Program-made: the position numbers and the translations under genes | Source of the DNA: Shewanella fodinae | GTDB taxonomy: Bacteria; Pseudomonadota; Gammaproteobacteria; Enterobacterales; Shewanellaceae | Assembly: GCF_014651955.1 (NCBI RefSeq) | Contig: NZ_BMXW01000006.1 | Coordinates: 130,021 to 194,020 of the forward strand | Length of the DNA stretch: 64,000 nucleotides | Direction: 5' to 3' | Shown here: in pieces, positions 41,363-51,082 of the stretch | How the letters are laid out: each line of letters starts with the position of its first letter | Numbering within the stretch: position 1 is the first letter of the stretch | The notes under the pieces: model-generated | Database searches by the model: none | What the model was told of the DNA's origin: nothing | What the model saw: only the letters and a program-made list of their open reading frames with translations

Positions 41363-42013
41363 ATGGAGCTTTACTACTACCCGTTGTTTCGCCATTCACA
41401 GAAAGTATTGCTGGCGATGTTTGAAAAACAGCTAAGTTTCCTGCCGCGGGTGACTGACTTGCATGATCCGCTGCAACGGCGGGCTTTTGCCGAGCTGCAA
41501 CCACTCTGCCGTTTACCCTTGTTGATAAGTAATGATGGCCGACAGCTACCAGAGTCCAGCATCATAGTAGAGTATCTGGACCAATTGGTGGACGTTGGCA
41601 GCAAGCTGCTACCAGATGAGGCACAGCAGCAGTTACAGGTACGCCTATACGACCGACTCATAGATAATTATCTCAGTTATCCACTGCTGCAACTGGAACA
41701 ACAGCTGAGATTACCAAAAGAGCTACAGCAACCGCTGTTGCAACGACAACTGGAAAACCGCATTCATACCCTGCTGGCACAGCTAGAACAGCAGTTAGAG
41801 CAACACCATTGGTTATGTGGTGAAAGTTTTACCATGGCCGACTGCGCCCTGATCCCCAGTCTGGCAGCATTACCAACCCGTTTTAATCTGCTGGATTTCC
41901 CGGCACTGGGCAGCTACTGGTTGCATGCACAGCTGCGGGGTTCCTGGATGCTGGTACAAGACGAAGTCGAGCAGTTATTACAGCTGCAGCAAAACGGCCA
42001 ACGCACGTCCTGA
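41363..42013 (+). CDS. Glutathione S-transferase family protein
   Basis: A 216-residue protein with an N-terminal thioredoxin-like domain (MELYYYPLFRHSQKVLLAMFEK; LCRLPLLISNDGRQLPESSIIVEYLD, including the glutathione-binding P-E-S-S motif). A helical C-terminal domain with LCGESFTMADCALIPSLAAL follows. The position of the catalytic residue suggests a Tyr/Ser near residues 5-11. GGAGG lies five bases before ATG 41363, better than the GTG at 41339. The substrate is unknown. A LysR remnant stands directly upstream and a thioesterase gene converges two bases downstream. Confidence 0.85.
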   Translation: MELYYYPLFRHSQKVLLAMFEKQLSFLPRVTDLHDPLQRRAFAELQPLCRLPLLISNDGRQLPESSIIVEYLDQLVDVGSKLLPDEAQQQLQVRLYDRLIDNYLSYPLLQLEQQLRLPKELQQPLLQRQLENRIHTLLAQLEQQLEQHHWLCGESFTMADCALIPSLAALPTRFNLLDFPALGSYWLHAQLRGSWMLVQDEVEQLLQLQQNGQRTS

Positions 42014-42015
42014 GT

Positions 42016-42549
42016 TTATGCTTGATTCTGCTGTTTTTTGGATTGCAGTAGCTGTTTCCAAGTCAATACATCATCGGCAAGTTCCGGCATATCTCCCTGA
42101 TATTGGGCCGCTTGCAACAGTTCTGTGGTGGCAATTTTTCGGCCTTTACAAACGAATAAGCCTCTGACATTGGCAATAGCATGCAACCCTCGGTCGCTAA
42201 CAAAGCGTTGCTCAATGTAGAAGTACTTGTCATCCCATCCGAGTATTCTGGTCTCAACATGAAATTTACGTAGAGGTTTGATATCCCTGATAAAGGTGAA
42301 TTCAGACGCGTTAACTATCGGTAGCCATTTACGTTGCAAAAATGGCTTTAACAACCCCATTTCTGCCAGCATGAAAGTGCGTGCTAAATCCATCAGCGCC
42401 GGATAACGGGCATTGGTCAGGTGCATATTGATGTCGCAATCCGTTGGCCAAGCGCGGAAAGCTAAACGTGAAACCTCAAGCAAATCAATACAGCGGGCAT
42501 GGCGCATGCGCCAAAGTAACAGCCAAAATAGCCGGAAATACAGATTCAT
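42016..42549 (-). CDS. Acyl-CoA thioesterase-like protein (hotdog fold)
   Basis: A 177-residue protein with a hydrophobic, basic N-terminus (FRLFWLLLWRMR) and a 4HBT-type hotdog domain: FRAWPTDCDINMHLTNARYPALMDLARTFML with the catalytic-type Asp, then DIKPLRKFHVETRILGWDDKYFYIEQRF. This is the arrangement of THEM6-like and related thioesterases. It probably hydrolyses fatty acyl-CoA or related thioesters near the membrane. A candidate CRP half-matching site lies 61 bases upstream of its start. It is convergent with the GST gene. Confidence 0.8.
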   Translation of the reverse strand: MNLYFRLFWLLLWRMRHARCIDLLEVSRLAFRAWPTDCDINMHLTNARYPALMDLARTFMLAEMGLLKPFLQRKWLPIVNASEFTFIRDIKPLRKFHVETRILGWDDKYFYIEQRFVSDRGLHAIANVRGLFVCKGRKIATTELLQAAQYQGDMPELADDVLTWKQLLQSKKQQNQA

Positions 42550-42609
42550 CGCACTCGCTCAGTTGTCATAATTGAGCTCAGGCTAACAGAGGTCTTACCA
42601 GTCAACAAG

Positions 42610-42625
42610 TGTTAACTAGATCACA
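42610..42625. promoter_or_regulatory. Possible CRP-type site upstream of the thioesterase gene
   Basis: TGTTA-ACTAGA-TCACA matches the CRP consensus at nine of ten fixed positions. It lies 61 bases before the minus-strand thioesterase start and next to the prlC terminator hairpin, so function is uncertain. Confidence 0.3.
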
Positions 42626-42647
42626 AAAGGCGCCCGACGGCGCCTTT
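42626..42647 (-). terminator. Terminator after prlC
   Basis: AAAGGCGCC-CGAC-GGCGCCTTT, a perfect 9-bp stem, starting 23 bases past the prlC stop. On the minus strand it ends in TTTT. Confidence 0.65.
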
Positions 42648-42670
42648 CATATTCATACCTCACACACGTT

Positions 42671-44710
42671 TCAGGCGGCAATTCCAGAATGACGTAACAG
42701 CGCATCAATGCTGGGTTCACGCCCACGGAAACGCACAAATAGCGCCATAGGTTCCTCTGAGCCGCCTTTTTCCAGAATATTATGTAGGAAATCACGGCCA
42801 GTCTGTTGGTTAAATACGCCCTCATCTTCGAAACGGGAAAAAGCATCGGCAGAGAGGACTTCCGCCCACTTGTAGCTGTAGTAACCTGCCGCATAACCAC
42901 CGGCAAAAATATGTGAGAAGCCGTGTTGGAACCGGTTAAATGCTGGCGGAATAACCACGGCAACCTGCCGCCGCACATCATCGAGCGTCTGTTGGATACG
43001 TGGGCCTTTGGCCGGGTCGTATTCCTGGTGTAGACGGAAATCGAACAATGCAAACTCCAGTTGCCGCAGCATCATCATTCCAGACTGGAAATTCTTGGCC
43101 GCCAGCATTTTGTCCAACATCGCTTTAGGTAAAGGTTCGCCGCTCTGATAATGACCGGAGATCTCTGCTAACGCTTCCTCGGACCAACACCAGTTTTCCA
43201 TAAACTGACTCGGCAGTTCCACCGCATCCCAAGGCACACCATTGATACCGGAAACGCCACCCACATCCACCTTGGTCAACATATGGTGAATACCATGACC
43301 AAATTCATGGAACAGGGTAGTCACTTCGTCATGAGTGAAAAGCGCCGGTTTATCCCCCACCGGACGGTTAAAATTACAGGTGAGGTAAGCGACAGGTTTT
43401 TGCAAACCATGACTGGTGACGCGACGGCCACGGCAATCATCCATCCAGGCGCCACCACGTTTACCCTCGCGGGCGTACAGGTCGAGATAGAAACTGCCAC
43501 GATGTTCACCCGTTTCATCAATCAACTTGAAAAAACGCACATCTTTATGCCAGCGATCAAAGGCTTGTTGTTCCTGCACATCAATCCCAAACAGACGCTT
43601 AACGGTGTAAAACAAGCCATGCAGCACTCGGTCTTCTGGGAAATAAGGGCGCAGCTGTTCCTGCGAGATCTCATATTTATGCTGCTTCAGTTTTTCGGCG
43701 TAGTAACTTAAATCCCAGGCCGCCAATTCGGTTACGCCGTATTGCGCTTTCGCAAACGCCTGCAACTCTGCCAATTCGGCCTTTGCCTGAGGCTTAGAGC
43801 GCAGCGCCAATTCATTCAAGAACGCGATGACCTGTGCAGGTGATTCCGCCATTTTGGTTGCCAACGATTTCTCCGCAAAGGTGTCAAACCCCAGCAGTTG
43901 CGCCAATTCATAACGCAGGCCGAGTATTTCATCCATCAACGGGCCGTTATCAAATTTGCCCGCATTAGGTCCTTGATCAGAAGCTCGGGTGACAAACGCC
44001 CGATAGCACTCTTCACGCAACGCACGGTTGTCGCTGTACATCATCACCGGCAGATAGGAAGGATAATCCAGTGTGAACAGCCAGCCGTCCAACGCTTTTG
44101 CTTCGGCCATGGCTTTGGCGGCATCCACAGCAGATTCAGGTAAACCGGCCAGTTCAGCCTTATCGGTGATCAATTTATGCCAGGCGTGAGTGGCATCCAG
44201 TAACTGGTTGGAAAATTTGCTGGTGAGCTCCGACATCCGTTTTACGATTTCGCCATAGCGCGCTTTTTGCTGGTCTTCAAGACCAATACCGGATAACTCA
44301 AAATCACGCAGGCTGTGTTCGATAACGGTTTGCTGCGCCTGTGTTAGTTCGGCAAAAGCAGGCGATGCATGTAAGGCTTTGTAAGCCTGATACAACCCCT
44401 GATGCTGACCGACATAAGTGCCATATTCCGATAACAGTGGCAGACAGGCATCATGAGCCGCACGCCAAGCTTCATTACTAACCACCGCATTCATATGGGA
44501 GATCGGCGACCAGATCTGGCTCAGTTCGTCATCCACCTGCTCCAGCGGTGCCACTAGATTGTCCCAAGTATATGGGCCACCACTAGCCAACACCTCATCA
44601 ATCTTAGCCCGGCATTTGGCGATGGCCTGCTCCACTGCAGGCTGAATATGTTCCGGTTTTATGCTTGAAAAAGGCGGTAATTCATTAGCTTGCAGTAAAG
44701 GGTTGGTCAT
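42671..44710 (-). CDS. prlC: Oligopeptidase A
   Basis: A 679-residue M3-family zinc peptidase that degrades signal peptides and other oligopeptides in the cytoplasm. The zinc motif HEFGHGIHHML (HExxH) is present, as are the family stretches NPLLQANELPPFSSI at the N-terminus, WKHKDVRFF-like WHKDVRFFKL, and AGGYAAGYYSYKWAEVLSADAF near the C-terminus. Its length equals the E. coli enzyme (680). It is an independent transcription unit with a terminator downstream. Confidence 0.95.
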   Translation of the reverse strand: MTNPLLQANELPPFSSIKPEHIQPAVEQAIAKCRAKIDEVLASGGPYTWDNLVAPLEQVDDELSQIWSPISHMNAVVSNEAWRAAHDACLPLLSEYGTYVGQHQGLYQAYKALHASPAFAELTQAQQTVIEHSLRDFELSGIGLEDQQKARYGEIVKRMSELTSKFSNQLLDATHAWHKLITDKAELAGLPESAVDAAKAMAEAKALDGWLFTLDYPSYLPVMMYSDNRALREECYRAFVTRASDQGPNAGKFDNGPLMDEILGLRYELAQLLGFDTFAEKSLATKMAESPAQVIAFLNELALRSKPQAKAELAELQAFAKAQYGVTELAAWDLSYYAEKLKQHKYEISQEQLRPYFPEDRVLHGLFYTVKRLFGIDVQEQQAFDRWHKDVRFFKLIDETGEHRGSFYLDLYAREGKRGGAWMDDCRGRRVTSHGLQKPVAYLTCNFNRPVGDKPALFTHDEVTTLFHEFGHGIHHMLTKVDVGGVSGINGVPWDAVELPSQFMENWCWSEEALAEISGHYQSGEPLPKAMLDKMLAAKNFQSGMMMLRQLEFALFDFRLHQEYDPAKGPRIQQTLDDVRRQVAVVIPPAFNRFQHGFSHIFAGGYAAGYYSYKWAEVLSADAFSRFEDEGVFNQQTGRDFLHNILEKGGSEEPMALFVRFRGREPSIDALLRHSGIAA

Positions 44711-44900
44711 GGTCAGTCCTTAGTAAAAATGATGCTAGGCAATGAGTTTATAGATAAGGCCTCAATAGCCGTTTATCAAGGTAATTGGTGCAACTTAGCG
44801 GAACTAACCGCCTCTAGCAGGAACGCGATGTGCGGTCATAGAGCCAGGTCACAAATTATTGTTCAGATATCCAGCAATCATCAGTAATGCTTTTGTGATC

Positions 44901-44919
44901 ATAAATAAGAGTCATTATT
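44901..44919. promoter_or_regulatory. Possible Fur-box-like sequence upstream of the barrel protein gene
   Basis: ATAAATAAGAGTCATTATT matches the 19-base Fur consensus at about 12 positions, mostly in its right half. The left half is poor. It sits about 70 bases before the ATG at 44987. Confidence 0.3.
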
Positions 44920-44986
44920 ATTTACAGTTATGAAACTGTTAATACAATGACCCCGTCAACAACTGCAGGTCAGTGAGAAGGTCTCC

Positions 44987-45697
44987 ATGATGAAGTGCGT
45001 AATAGCAGCATTGTCGCTGCTGGCGGCAAGTTCAGCGTTTGCCAGTAATGACAGCGAAACGATGGTTTATATGGATTGGGAAAGCCATTACGTCTCAGAA
45101 GGGCGCAATAACCTACCACACAGTGGCATCGTCTGGAGTGGTCTTGAACATACCGATGGTGCCTGGTTATGGTATGAGCGCCAAGGCTTCGGAGATAGCC
45201 GCAATTTTGTAGAGTTGAATTTGGGGTTCATGTATCAATTTTCACTGCCCGCAGATTTCGCTTTGGCGACCGGCTATAAACGACTGGAATTTTTCGGGAA
45301 TGAGCGTTGCAGCGACAACGAACTCTCTGCTGAACTCTCATACACGGGTGTTGATTGGCTGACTCCCAATCTGGCCTATACCTATGCCACAGAAGCGCAC
45401 GGGGCATTTGTAGAATTCAGTCTCACCGGCAACTGGCCGGTCACGGAACACCTTACTATTTCACCCTATATCTTGCAGGGGTGGGACATGGGATTCGCCT
45501 CGCTGCATCATGATGGCCGTAACAATTTCCAATTTGGCGTAGAAGCAGCGTATGACATCACAACGCAACTGAATCTTGCCTTGCAACTTAGCCGCAGCAT
45601 TGGTCAAGGCGACATTGAACAGCAGGCGCGTGAAGAGGATTGTATCGATCACCCAAATCAAACATTTGGCGGCATCGCCATGAGTTATCGCTTCTAA
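44987..45697 (+). CDS. Predicted outer-membrane beta-barrel protein
   Basis: The 236-residue protein has a clear signal peptide (MMKCVIAALSLLAASSAFAS). Alternating hydrophobic/polar strands follow (MVYMDWESHYVSEGRNN, VELNLGFMYQFSL, LNLALQLSRSIG) and a C-terminal phenylalanine (GIAMSYRF), the usual mark of an outer-membrane barrel. The segment beginning DWESHYVSEGRNN is reminiscent of TorF-type putative porins, but I would not assign a function. AGAAGG precedes the two possible start ATGs. It is followed by another exported protein gene 76 bases later. Confidence 0.7.
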   Translation: MMKCVIAALSLLAASSAFASNDSETMVYMDWESHYVSEGRNNLPHSGIVWSGLEHTDGAWLWYERQGFGDSRNFVELNLGFMYQFSLPADFALATGYKRLEFFGNERCSDNELSAELSYTGVDWLTPNLAYTYATEAHGAFVEFSLTGNWPVTEHLTISPYILQGWDMGFASLHHDGRNNFQFGVEAAYDITTQLNLALQLSRSIGQGDIEQQAREEDCIDHPNQTFGGIAMSYRF

Positions 45698-45773
45698 TGT
45701 TGAAAAATGGCAGCAACAAGCCATGACGCCTACACTGTGAGAGTCGAAGGAACGGCTACCACGGAGGCAGGGA

Positions 45774-46208
45774 ATGTACCGCCAATTGTTGCTATTGATC
45801 TCATCCGCTTTATTTGCCACAGAGTTATCAGCCGCGGAACTCAATAATCAAACACCGCGACCACACAACCGTGCAGTGGATGCAGACGGTAAACCGCTCC
45901 CCGTACCTGAGGAATTTAAGGCCGCATTGGAGTATCGCGCAGTGGAAGCGATAACCCCGGTTATCTCATCAGGGGACCACAAAAAATCACGCACATCCAA
46001 AACCAAGACAACGCCAACCGTTGCCAATGACGCCAGTTGCCGCTGGCTCCATAACCGCATGGCCGATCTACAACGGCGTCTGGAGAGAAGCAGTCATATT
46101 GACGCCTACCTAGAGGCAGAATTGTCACAACATCAACAACAATGGTCATGTCTGAAATGTGCCAGTACGGGGCCCAGCAGTGCCGATCTGTCTCGCTGCC
46201 GCCGCTAA
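45774..46208 (+). CDS. Exported protein of unknown function
   Basis: A 144-residue protein with a signal peptide (MYRQLLLLISSALFATELSAAE). A Pro/Lys-rich middle and a C-terminal helical stretch with four cysteines (ASCRWLHNRMADLQRRLERS; WSCLKCAS; SRCRR) follow. The ribosome binding site GGAGG lies six bases before the ATG. No family is recognised. The CxxC and coiled-coil-like segment could support a disulfide-linked oligomer. It is co-directional with the preceding barrel protein and may share its promoter. Confidence 0.65.
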   Translation: MYRQLLLLISSALFATELSAAELNNQTPRPHNRAVDADGKPLPVPEEFKAALEYRAVEAITPVISSGDHKKSRTSKTKTTPTVANDASCRWLHNRMADLQRRLERSSHIDAYLEAELSQHQQQWSCLKCASTGPSSADLSRCRR

Positions 46209-46322
46209 TAAGCGGCAACAGAGTCGCTGGTCAGCGGTAGCAATTCTCCCTACAATGGCGGTCTCAATGGCAGTAATGGCTGCTGTAAGCGTCAATTGAT
46301 GGACAGGCTCGGGAGTTATCAC

Positions 46323-47678
46323 ATGACCCAACATTTCGACTATATCTGCCTTGGTGCTGGCAGCGGCGGTATTGCTTCAGCTAATCGCGCAGCCATGCGT
46401 GGCGCCAAGGTGTTGCTGATAGAAGCAAAACAACTCGGCGGCACCTGCGTCAACGTGGGTTGTGTTCCCAAAAAAGTGATGTGGTACGGCGCGCATATCG
46501 CCGAAGCGATGAAACTGTACGCGGCTGATTATGGCTTTGATGTCAGCATCAAGCATTTTGATTGGAATACCTTAGTGCAGAGTCGCGAAGCTTACATCGA
46601 CCGCATCCACGGTTCCTACGAGCGCGGCCTAGCAAGCAATAAAGTGACGCTCGTCCAAGGCTACGGCAGATTCGTAGATGGCCACACCATAGAAGTGAAC
46701 GGCGAGCATTACAGTGCTGACCATATTCTGATCGCCACGGGGGGTCAACCGACCATCCCTGAGATCCCTGGGGCCGAGTACGGCATAGACTCCGATGGCT
46801 TCTTCGCCCTGCGCCAGCAACCGAAACGGGTGGCTGTGGTAGGTGCGGGTTATATTGCCGTCGAAATTGCCGGAGTGCTGCATGCTCTTGGCAGTGAAAC
46901 GCACCTGTTTGTCCGTAAACATGCGCCACTGCGTAACTTCGACCCCATGCTGTATGAAACCTTGATGGAGGCCATGGCAGCTGACGGCCCGACTTTGCAT
47001 ACCGAAAGCATTCCTAAAAGCATCACCAAAAACAGTGATGATAGCCTGACCTTATCGCTGGAAAACGGCGAACAATATCAGGTTGACTGTCTAATATGGG
47101 CCATTGGCCGACGCCCCAATACCGCTAATCTCGGGCTGGAGCATACTGGAGTGGAACGCGATGCCCACGGTTATATCATTACCGACGGCTGGCAAAATAC
47201 CTCGGCCAAAGGCATCTATTGTGTGGGTGACATCATGGCTGGCGGCGTGGAACTAACGCCGGTAGCCGTCAAAGCGGGAAGATTGTTATCGGAACGGCTG
47301 TTTGGCGCCATGCCTCAGGCCAAGATGGATTATGAAAATATTCCCACCGTGGTATTCAGCCATCCCCCTATCGGCACTATGGGGCTGAGCGAACCTGATG
47401 CCAAAGCGCGCTTCGGTGAGGATAACGTCAAAGTTTATACATCTAGCTTTACTGCCATGTACACCGCAGTCACCTCGCACCGCCAGCCCTGCAAAATGAA
47501 GCTCGTATGTGTTGGCCCCGAACAAAAAGTCGTGGGCATCCATGGCATCGGCTTTGGTATGGACGAAATTCTTCAAGGCTTTGGTGTCGCGATCAAAATG
47601 GGCGCCACCAAAGCCGACTTTGACGCCGTTGTTGCCATCCACCCCACTGGTGCTGAGGAGTTTGTTACCATGAGGTAG
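46323..47678 (+). CDS. gor: Glutathione reductase
   Basis: Gor reduces oxidised glutathione with NADPH. The 451-residue protein has the FAD-binding GAGSGG at residues 11-16, the redox disulfide Cys42/Cys47 ([13 protein letters not shown]), and the NADPH site [13 protein letters not shown] with the Arg-containing FVRKHAPLR. The C-terminal catalytic segment is [17 protein letters not shown] lies seven bases before ATG 46323, which matches the E. coli start. The gene ends at a strong terminator. Confidence 0.96.
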   Translation: MTQHFDYICLGAGSGGIASANRAAMRGAKVLLIEAKQLGGTCVNVGCVPKKVMWYGAHIAEAMKLYAADYGFDVSIKHFDWNTLVQSREAYIDRIHGSYERGLASNKVTLVQGYGRFVDGHTIEVNGEHYSADHILIATGGQPTIPEIPGAEYGIDSDGFFALRQQPKRVAVVGAGYIAVEIAGVLHALGSETHLFVRKHAPLRNFDPMLYETLMEAMAADGPTLHTESIPKSITKNSDDSLTLSLENGEQYQVDCLIWAIGRRPNTANLGLEHTGVERDAHGYIITDGWQNTSAKGIYCVGDIMAGGVELTPVAVKAGRLLSERLFGAMPQAKMDYENIPTVVFSHPPIGTMGLSEPDAKARFGEDNVKVYTSSFTAMYTAVTSHRQPCKMKLVCVGPEQKVVGIHGIGFGMDEILQGFGVAIKMGATKADFDAVVAIHPTGAEEFVTMR

Positions 47679-47699
47679 CATTGGCGTTAGTGACATGCG

Positions 47700-47726
47700 A
47701 ACGGCAGCACTTAGCTGCCGTTTTTA
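47700..47726 (+). terminator. Rho-independent terminator of gor
   Basis: ACGGCAGC-ACTTA-GCTGCCGT followed by TTTTAAT, 22 bases after the gor stop codon. Confidence 0.85.
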
Positions 47727-47803
47727 ATGCACATCAGAAAATCTGAGGTTGCAAGCCTCCAAGCTCTCCGGCAGAATGCCGCTGATACCACTTTGGGGAA
47801 CTC

Positions 47804-48283
47804 ATGAAGGCATTTACCGCAACGCTACTGCTAACGTTACTGCTGATACTCAGCGGCTGTAGCTCTGCGCCTTCGCAACCCACTGAACCGCAAGCCGTTC
47901 CGGCGACCAATCCGCTGTCAACGGGTGAACTCAAAACCGTACAGCAACAATGGCAAGGCGTGCCCTATCGCCTTGGTGGCAGCAGTAAAAAAGGCATTGA
48001 TTGCTCTGGTTTTGTTGCCGTTACATATCAACAACTGCTAGCCATGTCGCTACCACGCACAGTAGAAGAACAGGCCGAGTTGGGTTATGCCGTTACCCGA
48101 GCCCAACTGCGCAGTGGTGATCTCTTATTTTTCAAGACGGGGCGGGTACGACGTCACGTCGGTATCTATTTGAGTAATGGTGAGTTTATGCATGCCTCAA
48201 CGAGTCAGGGCGTGACTATCTCCTCACTCAACAATGATTATTGGCGCCGCCATTACTGGCAGGCCAGACGTTTACAACCCTGA
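47804..48283 (+). CDS. NlpC/P60-family lipoprotein, cell-wall peptidase
   Basis: A 159-residue lipoprotein with signal and lipobox LILSGCSS. The peptidase domain has the catalytic Cys in GIDCSGFVAVTYQQL, His in RHVGIYLSNGEFMHAS and the GD-L-LFF motif (LRSGDLLFF). These cysteine peptidases cut D-Glu/mDAP-type bonds in peptidoglycan peptides. Relatives are E. coli NlpC and Spr (MepS). The segment preceding the domain, WQGVPYRLGGSSKKGIDC, fits the family. It stands upstream of mog with a 59-base gap. Confidence 0.9.
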   Translation: MKAFTATLLLTLLLILSGCSSAPSQPTEPQAVPATNPLSTGELKTVQQQWQGVPYRLGGSSKKGIDCSGFVAVTYQQLLAMSLPRTVEEQAELGYAVTRAQLRSGDLLFFKTGRVRRHVGIYLSNGEFMHASTSQGVTISSLNNDYWRRHYWQARRLQP

Positions 48284-48342
48284 ACTGTGATTGTGAGCGC
48301 CGGTTAAAAGCGCGCCAGGGTACTTTTTTAGGGAGATTTCAT

Positions 48343-48873
48343 ATGGAAAAAGCCAAAATCGGCATCGTCACCGTTAGCGATCGTGCGAGTGCCGGCGTCT
48401 ACGAAGATCTTTCTGGCAAAGCGATTATTGCTACCCTCAATGAATATCTGCTCAGTGAATGGCAAGCAGTCTATGAAGTGATCCCCGATGAGCGGAAACT
48501 GATTGAAGCAACGCTAAAGCGTTTGGCGGACGATGAAGGTTGCAGCCTGATTGTGACCACCGGCGGCACTGGCCCAGCCAAACGCGATGTTACCCCCGAA
48601 GCCACAGAAGCGGTATGTGATCGCATGATGCCGGGCTTTGGCGAACTGATGCGTCAGGTGTCACTACAATATGTGCCAACCGCTATTTTGTCGCGCCAGA
48701 CTGCGGGATTACGCGCCGATACGCTGATTGTGAACCTGCCAGGCAAACCTAAATCCATCCGCGAATGCCTGGATGCGGTGTTCCCGGCGATTCCTTATTG
48801 CATCGACCTGATGGAAGGCCCCTACCTAGAATGCAATGAAGCGGTCATCAAAGCATTCCGCCCGAAAAAATAA
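48343..48873 (+). CDS. mog: Molybdopterin adenylyltransferase
   Basis: Mog (MogA) adenylates molybdopterin before metal insertion by MoeA. The 176-residue protein has KIGIVTVSDRASAGVYEDLSG, VTTGGTGPAKRDVTPEAT and MPGFGELMRQVSLQYVPTAILSRQ, all close to the E. coli Mog. It ends in PYLECNEAVIKAFRPKK. GGGAG stands seven bases before ATG 48343. Together with moaA, mobA and mobB/moeA in this window it covers several steps of cofactor synthesis, though it is not in that operon. Confidence 0.94.
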   Translation: MEKAKIGIVTVSDRASAGVYEDLSGKAIIATLNEYLLSEWQAVYEVIPDERKLIEATLKRLADDEGCSLIVTTGGTGPAKRDVTPEATEAVCDRMMPGFGELMRQVSLQYVPTAILSRQTAGLRADTLIVNLPGKPKSIRECLDAVFPAIPYCIDLMEGPYLECNEAVIKAFRPKK

Positions 48874-48949
48874 TGTCACCGAAAAACAACGCCGGACTGA
48901 CTTATAGTTCGGCGTTGCTGTGTTATCGCCAGCTAACGCTAACAATAGG

Positions 48950-49627
48950 TTATTGGCGTAACTTGATGTACAACTCACCATCGTGGATCTGAATATCTTC
49001 AACGCCATCGGCAAAGGCGTTCCAAAACCCTCGGTCACCAAATTCACTGACTAAATTGACATTTTTCATGTTGCCAAGCCAAGCATTAGGAATAGGTACG
49101 CCCATCAAGCTGACGCCGACCAAAGCCACCACCGGCCGTCGGTTTTTATCCAGATGAATATCCAAACCAGCATTTACCCGTAAAATCTCGCCCGCCATGA
49201 TGGGAAAGTCCTGTGGAATAGGCACGAGGATCTTGGCGCTGGCAAGATTATCAGAAAAATCGATCGCCACCCGATGAGCAAAATCAGGGCTGCGGCCAAT
49301 AATGGAATTCACTTCTTTCTCGCTAAAAGTTAGCTGTCGTTTAGCGTCTGATTCGCGGTAAGGCTCCGGGGTCAGTTCCTGAGTGGTAGATTTTGCATGC
49401 GTCTGGCTATCGCCTTGCCACCCTAACTGTCGCAGTTTTATCTCCAGCTTTTGCGTTTCTTTGTCGTTGAGTGTGACCGGAGTGAGTGGTTTAGGAAAAA
49501 TATAGGTGCGGATCACCAAGAAACTGACACCAGCGGTGATAATCACGGTTGCCAACAGCAGCAACATTACCTGCATGCCAGTGAATCTCTTTTGAGTGGT
49601 GTGCGGACTTGAAACAAATGGGTTCAT
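48950..49627 (-). CDS. Membrane-anchored protein of unknown function
   Basis: A 225-residue protein with one membrane segment near the N-terminus (MQVMLLLLATVIITAGVSFLVI) and a long extracytoplasmic domain. That domain has a FSEKEVNSIIG helix and strands VAIDFSDNLASAKILVPIPQDFP and VNAGLDIHLDKNRRPVVALVGVSLMGVPIP, reminiscent of lipid-binding or LEA-like folds. I would not assign a name. It is convergent with mog and separated from the DUF2989 gene by 75 bases in the same direction. Confidence 0.65.
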   Translation of the reverse strand: MNPFVSSPHTTQKRFTGMQVMLLLLATVIITAGVSFLVIRTYIFPKPLTPVTLNDKETQKLEIKLRQLGWQGDSQTHAKSTTQELTPEPYRESDAKRQLTFSEKEVNSIIGRSPDFAHRVAIDFSDNLASAKILVPIPQDFPIMAGEILRVNAGLDIHLDKNRRPVVALVGVSLMGVPIPNAWLGNMKNVNLVSEFGDRGFWNAFADGVEDIQIHDGELYIKLRQ

Positions 49628-49702
49628 GACGACCTAAACCAAAAACAATAATGGTTTTATAGTAGCCTGACTCACACCGAAGGCATAGCCTGACGCACCA
49701 AC

Positions 49703-50581
49703 TCAGCCTTCTGCCTTGATAATGCTGAGCCATGCCTGCTTATCCCCAGCCAGAAAGTCGGGCCAATGACTGCTAGCGTAAGAGCCTTCGGACAGAGCCT
49801 TGGCTAATACCAAGGACTGTTGATCTAACTGCTGTTGTATCTCTGCGCTCGCACCGAGTTCCGCACTCATCATGCGTTGATCGGCCTTGCGTTGCGTCAA
49901 GTCAATGTTAGTTTTCTGCAACAGGTACTTAATCTCACGATCAGGCGTTACCTGTGCCAACGCTAACAACCAGTCAGCAACAAAATCTGACGGAGTGGCA
50001 TCCCGCAATGCTTCAAGATATAACCTACGGGCAAAATCCGGCTCGGTCTTAAGCTGTGAGGTCGCCAGCCCGGCAAGAATATAAGCTTCTTTGATCTGAC
50101 CATTACGTTGAGCTTGTAGCAAGGTCGCTAACGCTTGGCTATCGCCAAAATGTACCCAGTGATAATAAGCCACATGGGGATTGTGGCTACCTTTGGTCTG
50201 CTGTTGTATCTGCGCCAAAGTGAGCGAGGTTAACGCGTAAGCGCGTTGTGAATTACTGGTGAGTTGCGGATGATTCACATGTTGAATACCCGCTGCGCGT
50301 TGGAGACAACGGTTATAGGACTCAACCAACTGCAAACGCTGAAACTGCGTCTCATCCTGTTGTGCCAGCGCCGGATTTTGTTTTATCGACAAGCGTAGCG
50401 CCAGCAGCGGCTCGCGTTTTTCACGACAGGTCGCATCAAGATCTAAATCATGGCAAATTTCTGGGAATGCCTGACAGGTCTCTGCCAGCGTACTTGGCTT
50501 AGAACAACCACTTAACCACAAGATACATAGCCCGGTCATCACGCTATAACCGTACTTCGCTAATGTATTGACTCTCACCAT
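49703..50581 (-). CDS. DUF2989 lipoprotein
   Basis: A 292-residue lipoprotein: signal peptide with LCILWLSGCSKPS, then the family's Cys-rich opening TCQAFPEICHDLDLDATCREKREPLLALRL. A region of helical repeats follows that could be Sel1/TPR-like (AYYHWVHFGDSQALATLLQAQRNGQIKEAYILAGLATSQ). This matches DUF2989, seen mainly in Shewanella and relatives, with unknown function. ATG 50581 has GAGGGA before it and begins the signal peptide; an upstream start would add uncharacteristic residues. Confidence 0.82.
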   Translation of the reverse strand: MVRVNTLAKYGYSVMTGLCILWLSGCSKPSTLAETCQAFPEICHDLDLDATCREKREPLLALRLSIKQNPALAQQDETQFQRLQLVESYNRCLQRAAGIQHVNHPQLTSNSQRAYALTSLTLAQIQQQTKGSHNPHVAYYHWVHFGDSQALATLLQAQRNGQIKEAYILAGLATSQLKTEPDFARRLYLEALRDATPSDFVADWLLALAQVTPDREIKYLLQKTNIDLTQRKADQRMMSAELGASAEIQQQLDQQSLVLAKALSEGSYASSHWPDFLAGDKQAWLSIIKAEG

Positions 50582-51082
50582 TGTGTCTTTTCCCTCAGAC
50601 AAATAATCGTTGCGTTCCCGCAGGCCGCCATTCGGCATGGCTATGGTAAATAAGCGGCCATTTTCCAGAAAACTTCAGTTTGCCCTTAATATGCCGATGA
50701 ACCTCATCCTAATGTGCGACATGCTACGAATTTTGCGTGAAAACAGCACACACGCTAGGCATAACTAGCGCATGATAATTGCCTAATTTCAGATTCAAGT
50801 TCATGATGACATTATGTTTTTTCTGGGGCAATCGCATCAATGGAACTGAACTGGTCACACACTTGTAGCACCCAAGACGCCGCAGCACTCCCCGCCGATA
50901 CAATCGATAGCGCCAAATAGCCCTTTCCAAAAGTTGTTATGGCAAAAGGGGGAACGCGACCAATAACTGCCATCTACTGGTAAATCCCCCTCACGAACAA
51001 CCATATCGGTGCGGACAGCAGCAATAGCGCCAATAAATAGCGAAGTTGCGGCGTTATTGCTTCGCAGTTTGCAGTCTCATAT
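50582..51082. other. Intergenic region without recognisable genes
   Basis: About 500 bases between the DUF2989 gene start and the 3' end of the iorB-like gene, both on the minus strand. I see no coding region with a ribosome binding site. It holds a near-repeat of 'atagcgccaa' (around 50910 and 51027). The left part should carry the promoter for the DUF2989 gene. Confidence 0.5.

Noticed and set aside
44891..44906. A CRP-like TGTGATCATAAATAAG upstream of the barrel protein gene
   Set aside because: Only the left half matches; the right half lacks TCACA.
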